From contig JAFUPV010000048.1 in assembly GCA_017472605.1 (NCBI GenBank), positions 56,185 through 120,184 of the forward strand: a DNA stretch of 64,000 nucleotides. Reading direction: 5' to 3'. The position numbers and the translations under genes are program-made. Below the pieces are notes generated by a model. That model was not told where the DNA came from, made no database searches, and saw only the letters and a program-made list of their open reading frames with translations. The number at the start of each line of letters is the position of its first letter. Positions within the stretch are counted from its first letter, which is position 1. This document shows positions 35,503 to 43,564 of the stretch, one piece after another. The DNA comes from Lachnospiraceae bacterium (lineage in GTDB: Bacteria > Bacillota > Clostridia > Lachnospirales > Lachnospiraceae).

Positions 35503-36084
35503 TTATCCCCGTAATTTTTCCAGACAATTCCGAAGAATTATGCAAATCTGTTTTCCTGTGCTCTGAATCTCCAGCATATCCTGTTCCATCAGGCACTGTA
35601 CGCGGCTCCTCGACACACCAAGCAGATCAGCCGCCAGTTTTTCTCTTCGAATCCGGATTCCAAATTCGTTATCGATAAAAACCCGGTCACCGGGAATCCA
35701 GTCAATTTCTTTCAAAGCAACGCTCTTCCCCTCCCCGTCTTCATAATGCCAGCGGATTGTTTCCTCGTCAATCATTACCCGATTCTGACCGAGAAATCCA
35801 AAATCCATGCCATACCGTTCTGCTAATGCTTCATCATTCGCAAGAAATTTCCGATACTCCTCTTTTGAAATCCGTTTTGCGCTCTGTCGTTCGTAAATCG
35901 TCAGGTTCTTTGTATGCTTGCATTTTTCGCACTGATAAATCAGCCACACATCAATCCTGTTTCCGTTCGCATTCACTCGAAATCGTCCTGTATTAATAAA
36001 CCGCCTCCGGACATTACACCCGGAACAATGATATAAAATTCCAAACGATCCGTCAGGAACCATTCTCAGCTTCCGTTCTTCCAT
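35503..36084 (-). CDS. DUF1062 family protein
   Basis: This 193-residue protein of unknown function matches the DUF1062 pattern. A zinc-ribbon-like N-terminus has CSGCNVRRRF and, about 35 residues on, CEKCKHTKNLTIYER, separated by the conserved FRVNANGNRIDVWLIY. The C-terminal half contains LLGVSRSRVQCLMEQ, a DNA-binding-like helix pair, so a regulatory role is possible. The ATG at 36084 has GGTGGG seven bases upstream; the ATG at 36105 is an alternative. It lies 77 bases upstream of the AlaX-type gene and may be co-transcribed with it. Confidence 0.85.
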   Translation of the reverse strand: MEERKLRMVPDGSFGILYHCSGCNVRRRFINTGRFRVNANGNRIDVWLIYQCEKCKHTKNLTIYERQSAKRISKEEYRKFLANDEALAERYGMDFGFLGQNRVMIDEETIRWHYEDGEGKSVALKEIDWIPGDRVFIDNEFGIRIRREKLAADLLGVSRSRVQCLMEQDMLEIQSTGKQICIILRNCLEKLRG

Positions 36085-36229
36085 CGTTCTGCCCACCTGT
36101 CTCATTATTTTATTTCTGTCGAATATTTTGTCTGTATCCTGCTTTACTATATCAGTTCAATCCACTCAATTCCACCTCACTCTCTTTTCGAAAAAACATG
36201 GGGCAGACGACTTTCTATTTTCCAACACG

Positions 36230-36283
36230 CAAAAAACGTTCTGTCCTCGAATGATATGCTCATGAAAGGACAGAACGTTTTTT
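36230..36283 (-). terminator. Intrinsic terminator abutting the CD3324-family gene
   Basis: A perfect 16-bp stem (AAAAAACGTTCTGTCC and its complement) starts at the stop codon and ends in a T run on the minus strand. It is symmetric enough to work in both directions. Confidence 0.9.
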
Positions 36284-36554
36284 ACTTGTTTCCCCATTCC
36301 CGAATGATCCGCTGAATGCTTTTCGGCGACAGGAAATATGTTTTTGCCAGCTGTTCCACGCGCATCCCTGCCTGATAGTCTCTGCAGATGTTCTGATTTC
36401 GTTCCTGCACTTCCTGTCTGGCTGTTGTGGATGCACCCCACTCCTGACGGTTTTCTTCTTTTCTCGGTATGTAGATGCTTGTTCCATCCACATACTGCTG
36501 TATTAATTCTACGATTTCAATCGGCAGAATCTCTTCTGCTTTTTTATAGCCCAT
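36282..36554 (-). CDS. CD3324-family small DNA-binding protein
   Basis: This 90-residue protein matches the CD3324 family: MGYKKAEEILPIEIVELIQQ, then YVDGTSIYIPRKEENRQEWG, then a C-terminal helix-turn-helix (GMRVEQLAKTYFLSPKSIQR) related to the Mor activator fold. It is probably a transcription factor; targets are unknown. The ATG at 36554 follows GGGAGG; the ATG at 36575 is weaker. It is a single gene with its own terminator. Confidence 0.87.
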   Translation of the reverse strand: MGYKKAEEILPIEIVELIQQYVDGTSIYIPRKEENRQEWGASTTARQEVQERNQNICRDYQAGMRVEQLAKTYFLSPKSIQRIIREWGNK

Positions 36555-36887
36555 GACTGCCTCCCTAAGACGCACAGGATCTCTGAATGATCCTGCTCCA
36601 GATCATTTATACATCCAGACGGACATGCCCGTGGCACGTTTAGTCGGATTGATTATACATCCTGGAACAGCAATGGCTATGACAACTGATCATCGTTTGA
36701 CGCACTCACTGCGCAAAACATTTTTTCTGATTGCAATAGCCAATGCTATGCAGTCATTACATAACGATTCATATAATATTCCTCCTGAAATTTTCTGTAT
36801 TGAGCCATTCTGCTCTGGTTCCTATTGTACCAGATACCATCTGCTTTTCCCGCTCAATCTTGTTTCGAAAAAAAACCTGTTCCCAAT
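36555..36887. other. Intergenic region upstream of the CD3324-family gene
   Basis: It contains dispersed repeat copy 5 (36612-36649). It also has a long-loop inverted repeat, AGCAATGGCTAT (about 36669) against ATAGCCAATGCT (about 36738) with one mismatch. No gene seen. Confidence 0.5.
36612..36649 (-). repeat. Dispersed palindromic repeat, copy 5
   Basis: CATCCAGACGGACATGCCCG with arm GGCACGTTTAGTCGGAT is the reverse complement of copies 1 and 2 with a few changes. It is flanked by TATACATC on one side and TATACATCC on the other. Confidence 0.75.
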
Positions 36888-37532
36888 TTACACAATCAGG
36901 ATCGGATCGATCACAATAAAATTGTTTCCTCCAGCCTTTTCCCGGTCAAAATGGCTTTCCGGATCCACTGCCATCCATCCGTCGATCACAGTCGACGGCG
37001 TATCCTCATCGCCAGTCAGGTTTACATTGTGACGTGGCTCCTCAAAATAGGAAAACAGAATGTTCTCGTGAAGTGAAATGTATTGATATTTATCGCCCAT
37101 TAACAGTCCCTCCTGCACAATCGCGTAATGCCAGTATGTGTAGGAAAACAGCTTTTCCGGCTTCAGAAAAGCGATTCTTCCGATGCGGGTCGTGTTTGTT
37201 TTCCGTTCCTCTACCCAGCTTTCCGGATCCTGTGGCACGCTGTGATAATAAATTTCATACATCAAAGCCCATGGCGTCCGTCCGTTTTCCTCCGGCCACA
37301 GCTCCAGACAGGGCGATAATTCTCCCAAAATTTCATCGACAGAAATCGTCTCATCCAGCAGCTCCAGATAAGCAAACACCATGTTCTGATGACGGTACAC
37401 ACATGCGGTCAGAAGTCTTCCTGTCTCCTGCAGACGGCTCGCTGCTGCCTTTGCGTCCGCCAGCAGTATCTCCAGATTCTCCTGCGCAAATCCTGACTTA
37501 ATACATCCCCGATATTCCTTTCTGATTATCAT
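36888..37532 (-). CDS. Uncharacterised cytoplasmic protein, 214 residues
   Basis: I do not recognise this family. The protein has no signal peptide or membrane segment. Its N-terminus (MIIRKEYRGCIKSGFAQENL) and LLTACVYRHQNMVFAYLELL suggest a ferredoxin-like dimeric alpha/beta fold, but this is weak. It is rich in aromatic residues (YEIYYHSVPQDPESWVEE, YTYWHYAIVQEG). GGGAGGAG precedes the ATG at 37532; the longer frame to 37589 has no ribosome site. It lies 95 bases downstream of the polysaccharide deacetylase gene, in a run of co-directional carbohydrate genes (41009 to 36888), so a role in sugar metabolism is a reasonable guess. Confidence 0.75.
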   Translation of the reverse strand: MIIRKEYRGCIKSGFAQENLEILLADAKAAASRLQETGRLLTACVYRHQNMVFAYLELLDETISVDEILGELSPCLELWPEENGRTPWALMYEIYYHSVPQDPESWVEERKTNTTRIGRIAFLKPEKLFSYTYWHYAIVQEGLLMGDKYQYISLHENILFSYFEEPRHNVNLTGDEDTPSTVIDGWMAVDPESHFDREKAGGNNFIVIDPILIV

Positions 37533-37627
37533 CTGTAACTCCTCCCTGTTTCTTCTGCAATCCTGTTCCTGCAGCCCTGTCTCTCTCATTCATCAAAACC
37601 GATTTCCAACGGTTTCACATTCTCGGC

Positions 37628-38305
37628 TTACCCCAGCAGTACCTCACTGTTCGTCCCGTAGAAAATGTCCTCGCGACCTGCCAGGCGGCGGCAGATTTCT
37701 TCGATCCGATCCCAGTTTCGATTTACCTCGAACTCATAGCTGTGTCCCCAGATGTAAAGCAGCTGCGGAGTCTCCGGTTCCATTTCCACAAAACGGTCAA
37801 TCATTTCCAGCAGATCCGGACGATTATGGTGCGCACTTGCTTTCAGCGCAAGGAGATTTTCACTGATTGAAAAATCACCGGTTTCAATGACTGTTCTTGC
37901 ATAGTGGATTCCGCAGTCAGCAACGATCCGCATCACGCGCTCGTCAAAGGTTCCATAGGGATAAGCCATGCCTTTGATTTCCTGACCGAAGATCCGCTCC
38001 AGATTGGCTTTGTCCTGAAGTATTTCGTTATAAATCGTCGCATCATCAAACTTCGGCAGATTTGCATGAGTCAGACAATGAACAGCGATCTCATGACCCG
38101 CATAGAGCGCTGGCAGCCCTTCCACATTCATTCGACGAATCAGAACATCCTTATTCTGAAACGAATTGGCACTGGTCTGAATTCCACTGTTCAGGTTAAA
38201 GGTTGCTTTCATTCCATAGCGGTTAAAGATTTCCACCAGACGGCGGTCCATTTCCACACCGTCATCATAGCTGAATGTTACTGCCTTCCTTTTTCCATTC
38301 CACAT
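37628..38305 (-). CDS. Polysaccharide deacetylase family protein (carbohydrate esterase 4)
   Basis: This 225-residue protein has the NodB homology fold: the catalytic base motif TFSYDDGVE, the metal-binding HCLTHANLPKF (HxxxH), and GMAYPYGTFDERVMRI. It would remove N- or O-acetyl groups from a saccharide. There is no signal peptide, so it acts in the cytoplasm, which suggests a small imported substrate rather than cell-wall peptidoglycan. AGGAGG lies before the ATG at 38305. It sits between the alpha/beta hydrolase and the unknown gene. Confidence 0.9.
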   Translation of the reverse strand: MWNGKRKAVTFSYDDGVEMDRRLVEIFNRYGMKATFNLNSGIQTSANSFQNKDVLIRRMNVEGLPALYAGHEIAVHCLTHANLPKFDDATIYNEILQDKANLERIFGQEIKGMAYPYGTFDERVMRIVADCGIHYARTVIETGDFSISENLLALKASAHHNRPDLLEMIDRFVEMEPETPQLLYIWGHSYEFEVNRNWDRIEEICRRLAGREDIFYGTNSEVLLG

Positions 38306-38428
38306 AATTATCCTCCTTCTTGACAGCGGATTTCCTCCCGCTCCCGCGTCTTCAACTGTCTTATTTTTATAGGTATTTATCCATTTGCATCAGCAGCTTC
38401 CGGAAAAGAGGAAGCCGTAAAACATCAT

Positions 38429-39433
38429 TCACTCCAGTCCGCACTTCTCCTCCAGAAATCCAAACACGGTCTCCCAGTATTTCGCCGGATCTGTGCTCAA
38501 TGCGCCGGCATGTCCAGCACCTTCCACTACATAGAGCTCCTTCTCGCAGCTCGCCGCCTCATAAACTTCATATACCATGTCTGTCGGAACAAAATCATCC
38601 TCTGCTCCATGAATAAACAGCATCGGACGTTCATTCATTGCCACCTGCTTTTGAGCCGATGCCTCCTTCAGGTCATATCCGACAAACAGTTTTGCGTAGA
38701 GAGAGCTGATATCCAGCACGGGAAAGGTTGGCAGAGAAAAACGAAGTTTCAGCTCCTTGGCAAAAATATCCCAGACTGACGTGTATCCGCAGTCTTCCAC
38801 ATAACCCACAACCTGTTTGGAAACATCCTCATCCCCGGAAAGCATCATCACCGTCGCGCCTCCCATGGAAACACCGTGAAGCACGATTTGGGCTTCCGGA
38901 TCCTTTTCAATCAGCCACTGGATCCACAGCTTGATGTCCTCTTTGTCCAGCCATCCCATGCCTATGTACTCGCCCTCACTTTCTCCGTGGGTGCGGTTAT
39001 CCGGCAGAAGCACATGATATCCGTTCTTTTCATAAGTCATCGCATAGGTTTCCATGGACTGACGGTTTGACATGTAACCATGAATCAGAATTGCCCACTG
39101 ATGGCTGTCCTCCTTCGCCGCATATTCCGCCTTCAGCGTCAGATTGTCCTTCGATGTGATTGAAACCACTTCCATTTCTGTCTCTTCCAGCCACCGATCC
39201 TTCTCTTCATTCAGCTCCTTCCAGTATCCACTGCCAAGCAGCGCATCGATTTCTGCCTGATCCTCCGGATCGGAACTTCCTTCACTGAGAACAATCTCAT
39301 TTCGCTTCAGCGCATAGCTGACAAAAAAATCCCCGACTGCGTAGCATGCGGCAGCAGCTCCAATCAGCAGGACACCGCCTGCAATTACCAGACGTTTCCA
39401 CGTTCTTTTCTTCTTTTCGTTTTGTTTTTTCAC
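38429..39433 (-). CDS. Alpha/beta hydrolase with N-terminal membrane anchor
   Basis: This 334-residue serine hydrolase has a lysine-rich start and one membrane helix (LVIAGGVLLIGAAAACYAVG), so the enzyme domain is outside the cell. Catalytic signatures are ILIHGYMSNRQSM (oxyanion hole), the nucleophile elbow HGVSMGGATVM, HGAEDDFVPTD (acid) and EGAGHAG (histidine). It resembles the YqkD/FrsA-like lipase-esterase group; the substrate is unknown. The start is a GTG at 39433 with GAGGAG seven bases upstream. It follows GH4 by 91 bases on the same strand. Confidence 0.88.
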   Translation of the reverse strand: MKKQNEKKKRTWKRLVIAGGVLLIGAAAACYAVGDFFVSYALKRNEIVLSEGSSDPEDQAEIDALLGSGYWKELNEEKDRWLEETEMEVVSITSKDNLTLKAEYAAKEDSHQWAILIHGYMSNRQSMETYAMTYEKNGYHVLLPDNRTHGESEGEYIGMGWLDKEDIKLWIQWLIEKDPEAQIVLHGVSMGGATVMMLSGDEDVSKQVVGYVEDCGYTSVWDIFAKELKLRFSLPTFPVLDISSLYAKLFVGYDLKEASAQKQVAMNERPMLFIHGAEDDFVPTDMVYEVYEAASCEKELYVVEGAGHAGALSTDPAKYWETVFGFLEEKCGLE

Positions 39434-39524
39434 TTTTTTTCTCCTCAGGCAAAACTCCCTGTCTGGAAGCTCCGCCCGCTTTCACAGGAAACACGCATTT
39501 CGCATTTGCCTGTCTTACATCTGT

Positions 39525-41009
39525 TTATTTCACATTCTCCTTCGCTGCCGCAGAAGCCATCTCACGATATTTGTTCTTTTCCTCGGCCATCTCCTCAACT
39601 GTCTTCTCCTTCAGCGTGAAGCCCTTGACCGGACGGTATGGAACCTTCTTATCCTGCAGACGCACTTTCGCCTTCGCAATTTCCTCCGCATACTGAGGCA
39701 GAAGGTCTTCACAGGCAACCAGCATCTCGTCCACCATCTGAATGATCTCATCCGGTGTGCAGACAGCTCCTGTCAGCGGATCCATCATAGCGGCCTGGCG
39801 AAGCAGGGTGATGTCTCCGTGAACAGCTGCTTCCACAGCCAGCTTCTGAACCCAGACACTCTGAGAACAGATAGCAGCACAGCCAAGCGGCAGATCTCCA
39901 ACCTTCGGAACGGAAATGCCATTGCCGTCCACATAGCATGGAACCTCAACAACACACTCGTCCGGCAGATTTGTAATGGTACCATTGTTCATGATGTTGA
40001 AATGGCCGCGGTACACACGTCCTGTTTCCAGGCCTTCAATGATGTAGCTTCCATGCTCACTGGAGCGCTTCTCCGGTACAAACTGGTTGGCCGGTTCGTT
40101 GAGCCAGTTGGGGAAATCGGTCTCAAACCAGTTGCGGCTCTCCTTGCAGACGCGCAGATAGCCTGCTGTCTCACCCTGGATCCAGCTGCTGTAGTTGATC
40201 CATTTTTCCATGTCTTCCGGGCGTTTGCGGTACCACATCAGATACTCGGACAGATGGCCGTTGGACTCGGTGGAATAGTATCCAAAGTGCTTCATCACAT
40301 CAAGGCGGATGTTCTCGTCCTTTGCAAATTCCGCCTGCTGCATCAACTCATAGAGCTCCGGTTTCTTCTCCTCACCGTCAACCTTCACACTGATGTACCA
40401 GGTCTGATGATTCAGTCCGGCACAGATGATGTCAACATCCTTCTGTTCCCGGCCAAGTGCCTTCGCAATCTGGTGATGACCATGCTGTACGCCGTGACAG
40501 AGTCCGTAAGTTTTCACCTTACCGTACTTGTTGCATGCCCAGGTCACCATGGCATTGGGATTGGAATAGTTCAGCAGAATGCAGCCCGGCGCAGCCACCT
40601 CGCGAATGTCTTTGCAGAAGCCAAGCATTGCCGCAATGCCTCTCTGACCATACATGATGCCGCCAATGCAAAGCGTATCGCCCACACACTGGTCCACACC
40701 ATATTTCAGCGGAATCTCCACGTCGGTCGCAAACGCATCCAGCATGCCGATCCGCACACAGTTAATGACATATTTGGCGTCGCGGAATGCCTCACGGCGG
40801 TCCAGCGTTGCCTGAATTTTGATGGAAAGACCATTTTCATTGATGTCACGCTGGCACAGTTCTGTTACCATCCGCAGATTGTCCGGATTAATGTCAGTAA
40901 AAGCCACCTCAATCTCTGCAAACTCCGGGACGGTCAGCAGGTCTGCCAACAGTCTTCTTGTAAATCCGATGCTTCCGGCGCCGATAAACGCCACTTTGAA
41001 TTTTTTCAT
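39525..41009 (-). CDS. Glycoside hydrolase family 4 (alpha-galactosidase/alpha-glucosidase type)
   Basis: This 494-residue cytoplasmic enzyme cleaves glycosides by an unusual NAD- and Mn-dependent oxidation-elimination mechanism. It has the Rossmann start KVAFIGAGSIGFTRRLL, LLNYSNPNAMVTWACNKY, and the metal-binding CHGVQHGHH with its cysteine and histidine. MelA-type alpha-galactosidases and some alpha-glucosidases have this CHG(V/N) motif; specificity is not decided here. The start at 41009 has GAGAGGA six bases upstream. It is the first gene of the 41009-36888 co-directional run. Confidence 0.92.
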   Translation of the reverse strand: MKKFKVAFIGAGSIGFTRRLLADLLTVPEFAEIEVAFTDINPDNLRMVTELCQRDINENGLSIKIQATLDRREAFRDAKYVINCVRIGMLDAFATDVEIPLKYGVDQCVGDTLCIGGIMYGQRGIAAMLGFCKDIREVAAPGCILLNYSNPNAMVTWACNKYGKVKTYGLCHGVQHGHHQIAKALGREQKDVDIICAGLNHQTWYISVKVDGEEKKPELYELMQQAEFAKDENIRLDVMKHFGYYSTESNGHLSEYLMWYRKRPEDMEKWINYSSWIQGETAGYLRVCKESRNWFETDFPNWLNEPANQFVPEKRSSEHGSYIIEGLETGRVYRGHFNIMNNGTITNLPDECVVEVPCYVDGNGISVPKVGDLPLGCAAICSQSVWVQKLAVEAAVHGDITLLRQAAMMDPLTGAVCTPDEIIQMVDEMLVACEDLLPQYAEEIAKAKVRLQDKKVPYRPVKGFTLKEKTVEEMAEEKNKYREMASAAAKENVK

Positions 41010-41100
41010 AGGAATCCTCTCTTTCTGTCTTTTAATCTTTTCATGTTACATTGTTTCTGTTATCGTTCATGCAGAAATCCGATCACGGTTTCTTACATCC

Positions 41101-41129
41101 ATTTTACACACCACAGGCCAAACAGGCAA
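41101..41129 (-). promoter_or_regulatory. Candidate sigma-A promoter of the GH4 gene
   Basis: The minus strand reads TTGCCT, 17 bases, TAAAAT, about 90 bases before the GH4 start codon. Confidence 0.5.
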
Positions 41130-41222
41130 TACGAAATCTCTGATATAACGGGGATTTTTAATCAAAGCCTTCTCCGGAATTCGCGAGGGAACTGGAAATA
41201 CCTCCAGGATACGCCCGGCAGC

Positions 41223-43250
41223 TTAATTCAGAAACAGATTTTCCCCCTCCAACGCTTCTGTTATGATCTGATATTCCGGATCATCCAGTTCATAGAGCAC
41301 CCGGATTTCCTGTTCAAGAAGCTCAAAGACTTCCCGCCTGGTCTCCTCTGCGGAAGCACCCACAATCTGGTTGACGAAACCAATGATCTTTTCCTGCACG
41401 ACTCTGTCCGTTTTTGGAATTGGGATTTGCTCAATCTGTGAACGCAGGATTTTTAACGAATGAAACTTCCTGCTGAAATAGAACTGGGCTGCCCGGGAAT
41501 TCAGCACAGCCATGATGTACTTCATGTCCAGGTCTTCGATCTGTGGAATCACGATGTTTGCACTGTTCAGCGTGAGCCTCTGACTATCATCGAAGGCAAA
41601 CACCAGCTGATTGCAGATAAATCGGTACACCAGCTTCTCCTTCGCCCGATAGCATTCCACCGGTGCCGTCTGCTGGAAACGCTCCGGACAAAACTGCAGA
41701 AAATGATCGGATGGAGTTATTCGAAATTTATGCAGATCTGCTCCGCGCAGGACAACTTCATTCTCCTGTGTCTTTACAGAAGAAACATGTTCCCTGTTAT
41801 TTCCTGTTACAATTCCCATCGCAAACACTGCATGTCCAAGAAGTCTCACATGGCTTCTGTTTTCTTCTATTTTTTTCATTATTCGATGTTCTTCATCCGT
41901 ACAGAAAAGACTCAGGTGTTCCGCATCCAGTTTTCTGCTTCTGCTTATGATGTATTCGCGTTTTTTCTCTTTCACCACGCAATCGGACGCTGTGCTTTCT
42001 CCGTTTTCCCCTTTGACCGTCATCTGCAGAATCACGCACGGGCACTGCACGCCTTCAAACGCCTCTCCCAGGAATTCCGCATACTGAAAGGAACAGGAAG
42101 CAAGCATGATTCCGCGAATTGCCTGATGAGATCCTGTTGTCAAAACGGCCTCCGGCAGGATGAAGGACAGAACGCCTCCTTCTTTCAGATTCCGGATTGC
42201 CTGCTCGATGAACACGTCATAGGACTCTACTCCAGCGCCTTGAGCTGAAGTATAGTTTTCCTTCAGTCTTCTTTTCTGTTCTTCGCAAAACGAACAGCCC
42301 CACGGCGGGTTTCCGATGATATAGTCGAACTTCTTTTCCCGGTCAAAGGCCAGATAGTCACACTCTGTTATGTGGGTACAGATTTTTTCTGCATCGGTAA
42401 TCCCATATTTCAGCGCATAATTAATTCTGGCAATCCGAACGCTCAGCGGATCCACGTCATTTCCATATACATGATCACTGTCGATTTCCTTCGGAAGCTG
42501 CAGCAGAAAACTGCCGGTTCCGCAGCATGGATCAAACACATCCTTCTGCCCCGGCGGGTTCATGAAAAACAGACTTTGACACAGCTTCTTTGCCAGTTTC
42601 GCCGGTGTGTAGTAGGAACCGGTCGATTTTTTTCGTCCTGTGCTTCGCATGGACAGATAGAGAAGCCCCAGCACATCCTCCCTCTCTTCATAAACATAGG
42701 AAAAGCGAAACAGTTCCGGATAGGCGTCTATGACTTCTTTCACACGGGCATTTCCATGAATCAGATCATCAATCAGAAAGCCAAGTTTCCCGGCATCCAC
42801 GTCCCCGGTCAGATACTTCCGCAGACAATCGCCTTCCATTTCCCTTCCATCTTTGCTTCGAATCAGCTGGAGCGCCGCCTCCGCGGCAGCAGCCCACAGA
42901 AGCTCGTCTGTAATTGTAATCTGCCGCTCCTTCAGCCAATCCACAACTGCCTGCACCGTCACCAGATTTTTCGAATTTCCGTTCACATAGGACGGAAGAA
43001 ACCGGTTTCCTGATATATGCTTCTTGTTGCGCCGGCTTTTCAGGGCAGCGTTCGTTCCGTCTGTCAGCTCCTCCTTCAGTCTCTCCACATCCTGTTTTGC
43101 GAAAACTGGTGTCTTTCCGCTGCCCGCTGCAGGAACCAGCTTTCCTGTTCGAATCCAATTGCGTCCGGTGGCCGGTGATATTGACAGTTCCCTGCATAAT
43201 TCCGTCAGCGTTAGCTTCTCTTTTGTTTGTCCTGTTTCCGACAGCTGCAT
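41223..43250 (-). CDS. N6-adenine DNA methyltransferase with N-terminal helix-turn-helix
   Basis: This protein of about 675 residues methylates adenine in DNA. A MerR-like HTH (LTELCRELSISPATGRNWIR) is at residues 15-60. The catalytic domain at about 195-440 has the SAM motif DPCCGTGSF (240-248), GNDVDPLSVRIARINYAL, and the catalytic NPPW (314-317). The C-terminal 230 residues look like a TaqI-type specificity domain, with YIMAVLNSRAAQFYFSRKFH and SQIEQIPIPK as in type I S and type IIG target recognition. No nuclease domain or restriction gene is beside it, so it is an orphan, or a type II enzyme whose nuclease was lost. I chose the ATG at 43250, behind GAGAGG; the ATG at 43280 is possible. 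Confidence 0.87.
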   Translation of the reverse strand: MQLSETGQTKEKLTLTELCRELSISPATGRNWIRTGKLVPAAGSGKTPVFAKQDVERLKEELTDGTNAALKSRRNKKHISGNRFLPSYVNGNSKNLVTVQAVVDWLKERQITITDELLWAAAAEAALQLIRSKDGREMEGDCLRKYLTGDVDAGKLGFLIDDLIHGNARVKEVIDAYPELFRFSYVYEEREDVLGLLYLSMRSTGRKKSTGSYYTPAKLAKKLCQSLFFMNPPGQKDVFDPCCGTGSFLLQLPKEIDSDHVYGNDVDPLSVRIARINYALKYGITDAEKICTHITECDYLAFDREKKFDYIIGNPPWGCSFCEEQKRRLKENYTSAQGAGVESYDVFIEQAIRNLKEGGVLSFILPEAVLTTGSHQAIRGIMLASCSFQYAEFLGEAFEGVQCPCVILQMTVKGENGESTASDCVVKEKKREYIISRSRKLDAEHLSLFCTDEEHRIMKKIEENRSHVRLLGHAVFAMGIVTGNNREHVSSVKTQENEVVLRGADLHKFRITPSDHFLQFCPERFQQTAPVECYRAKEKLVYRFICNQLVFAFDDSQRLTLNSANIVIPQIEDLDMKYIMAVLNSRAAQFYFSRKFHSLKILRSQIEQIPIPKTDRVVQEKIIGFVNQIVGASAEETRREVFELLEQEIRVLYELDDPEYQIITEALEGENLFLN

Positions 43251-43370
43251 CCTTTCCTCTCCCATCTGCTCCTGAGGCATTTCTGCCGTTGAGCCTGTTT
43301 ACCGAATTTTCATCCGCTTCTCTTTTGTAATAGTACCAGATAAATCACTTTTTCGCAATGAAATTCCGTA

Positions 43371-43399
43371 TTGACCACAATTCCACGTAAAGCTATAAT
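43371..43399 (+). promoter_or_regulatory. Sigma-A promoter of mnmA or of the leader RNA
   Basis: TTGACC, 17 bases, TATAAT, near consensus. It lies 166 bases upstream of mnmA and directly before the structured leader at 43409-43505. Confidence 0.8.
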
Positions 43400-43408
43400 A
43401 GGATGCGG

Positions 43409-43505
43409 GGACAAAAGGTATTTTGCTCCCAATGATACCGGGTTACTTCCCACGAGGTGCCACTGGTCTCATGATATGATGTAATGGGGCAAGCGTTTTT
43501 TGTCC
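43409..43505 (+). ncRNA. Structured leader or small RNA upstream of mnmA
   Basis: Immediately after the promoter an imperfect inverted repeat spans about 97 bases. The outer arms are GGACAAAA and TTTTGTCC; next, TTGCTCCC pairs with GGGGCAA. The inner part has GATACC/GGTCTC-like pairing. The 3' arm ends in GCG-TTTTTT, which looks like an intrinsic terminator. It may be an attenuating leader of mnmA or a free RNA of about 100 nt. It is not SRP RNA (no GGAAGGAAGCAG-type motif), and I do not recognise the family. Confidence 0.45.
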
Positions 43506-43564
43506 TCAGGATACATGGATTTTCCGCACTTCGTGCCCGTAAAATCTGAAATCAAGGAGTCTGT

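Noticed and set aside
39819-41441. A 540-codon plus-strand frame opposite the GH4 gene
   Set aside because: Antisense of a clear GH4 enzyme and running across its promoter; no motif.
43409-43505. SRP RNA, 6S RNA or preQ1 switch upstream of mnmA
   Set aside because: Signature motifs such as the SRP GGAAGGAAGCAG-type loop are missing, and the length does not fit 6S RNA.
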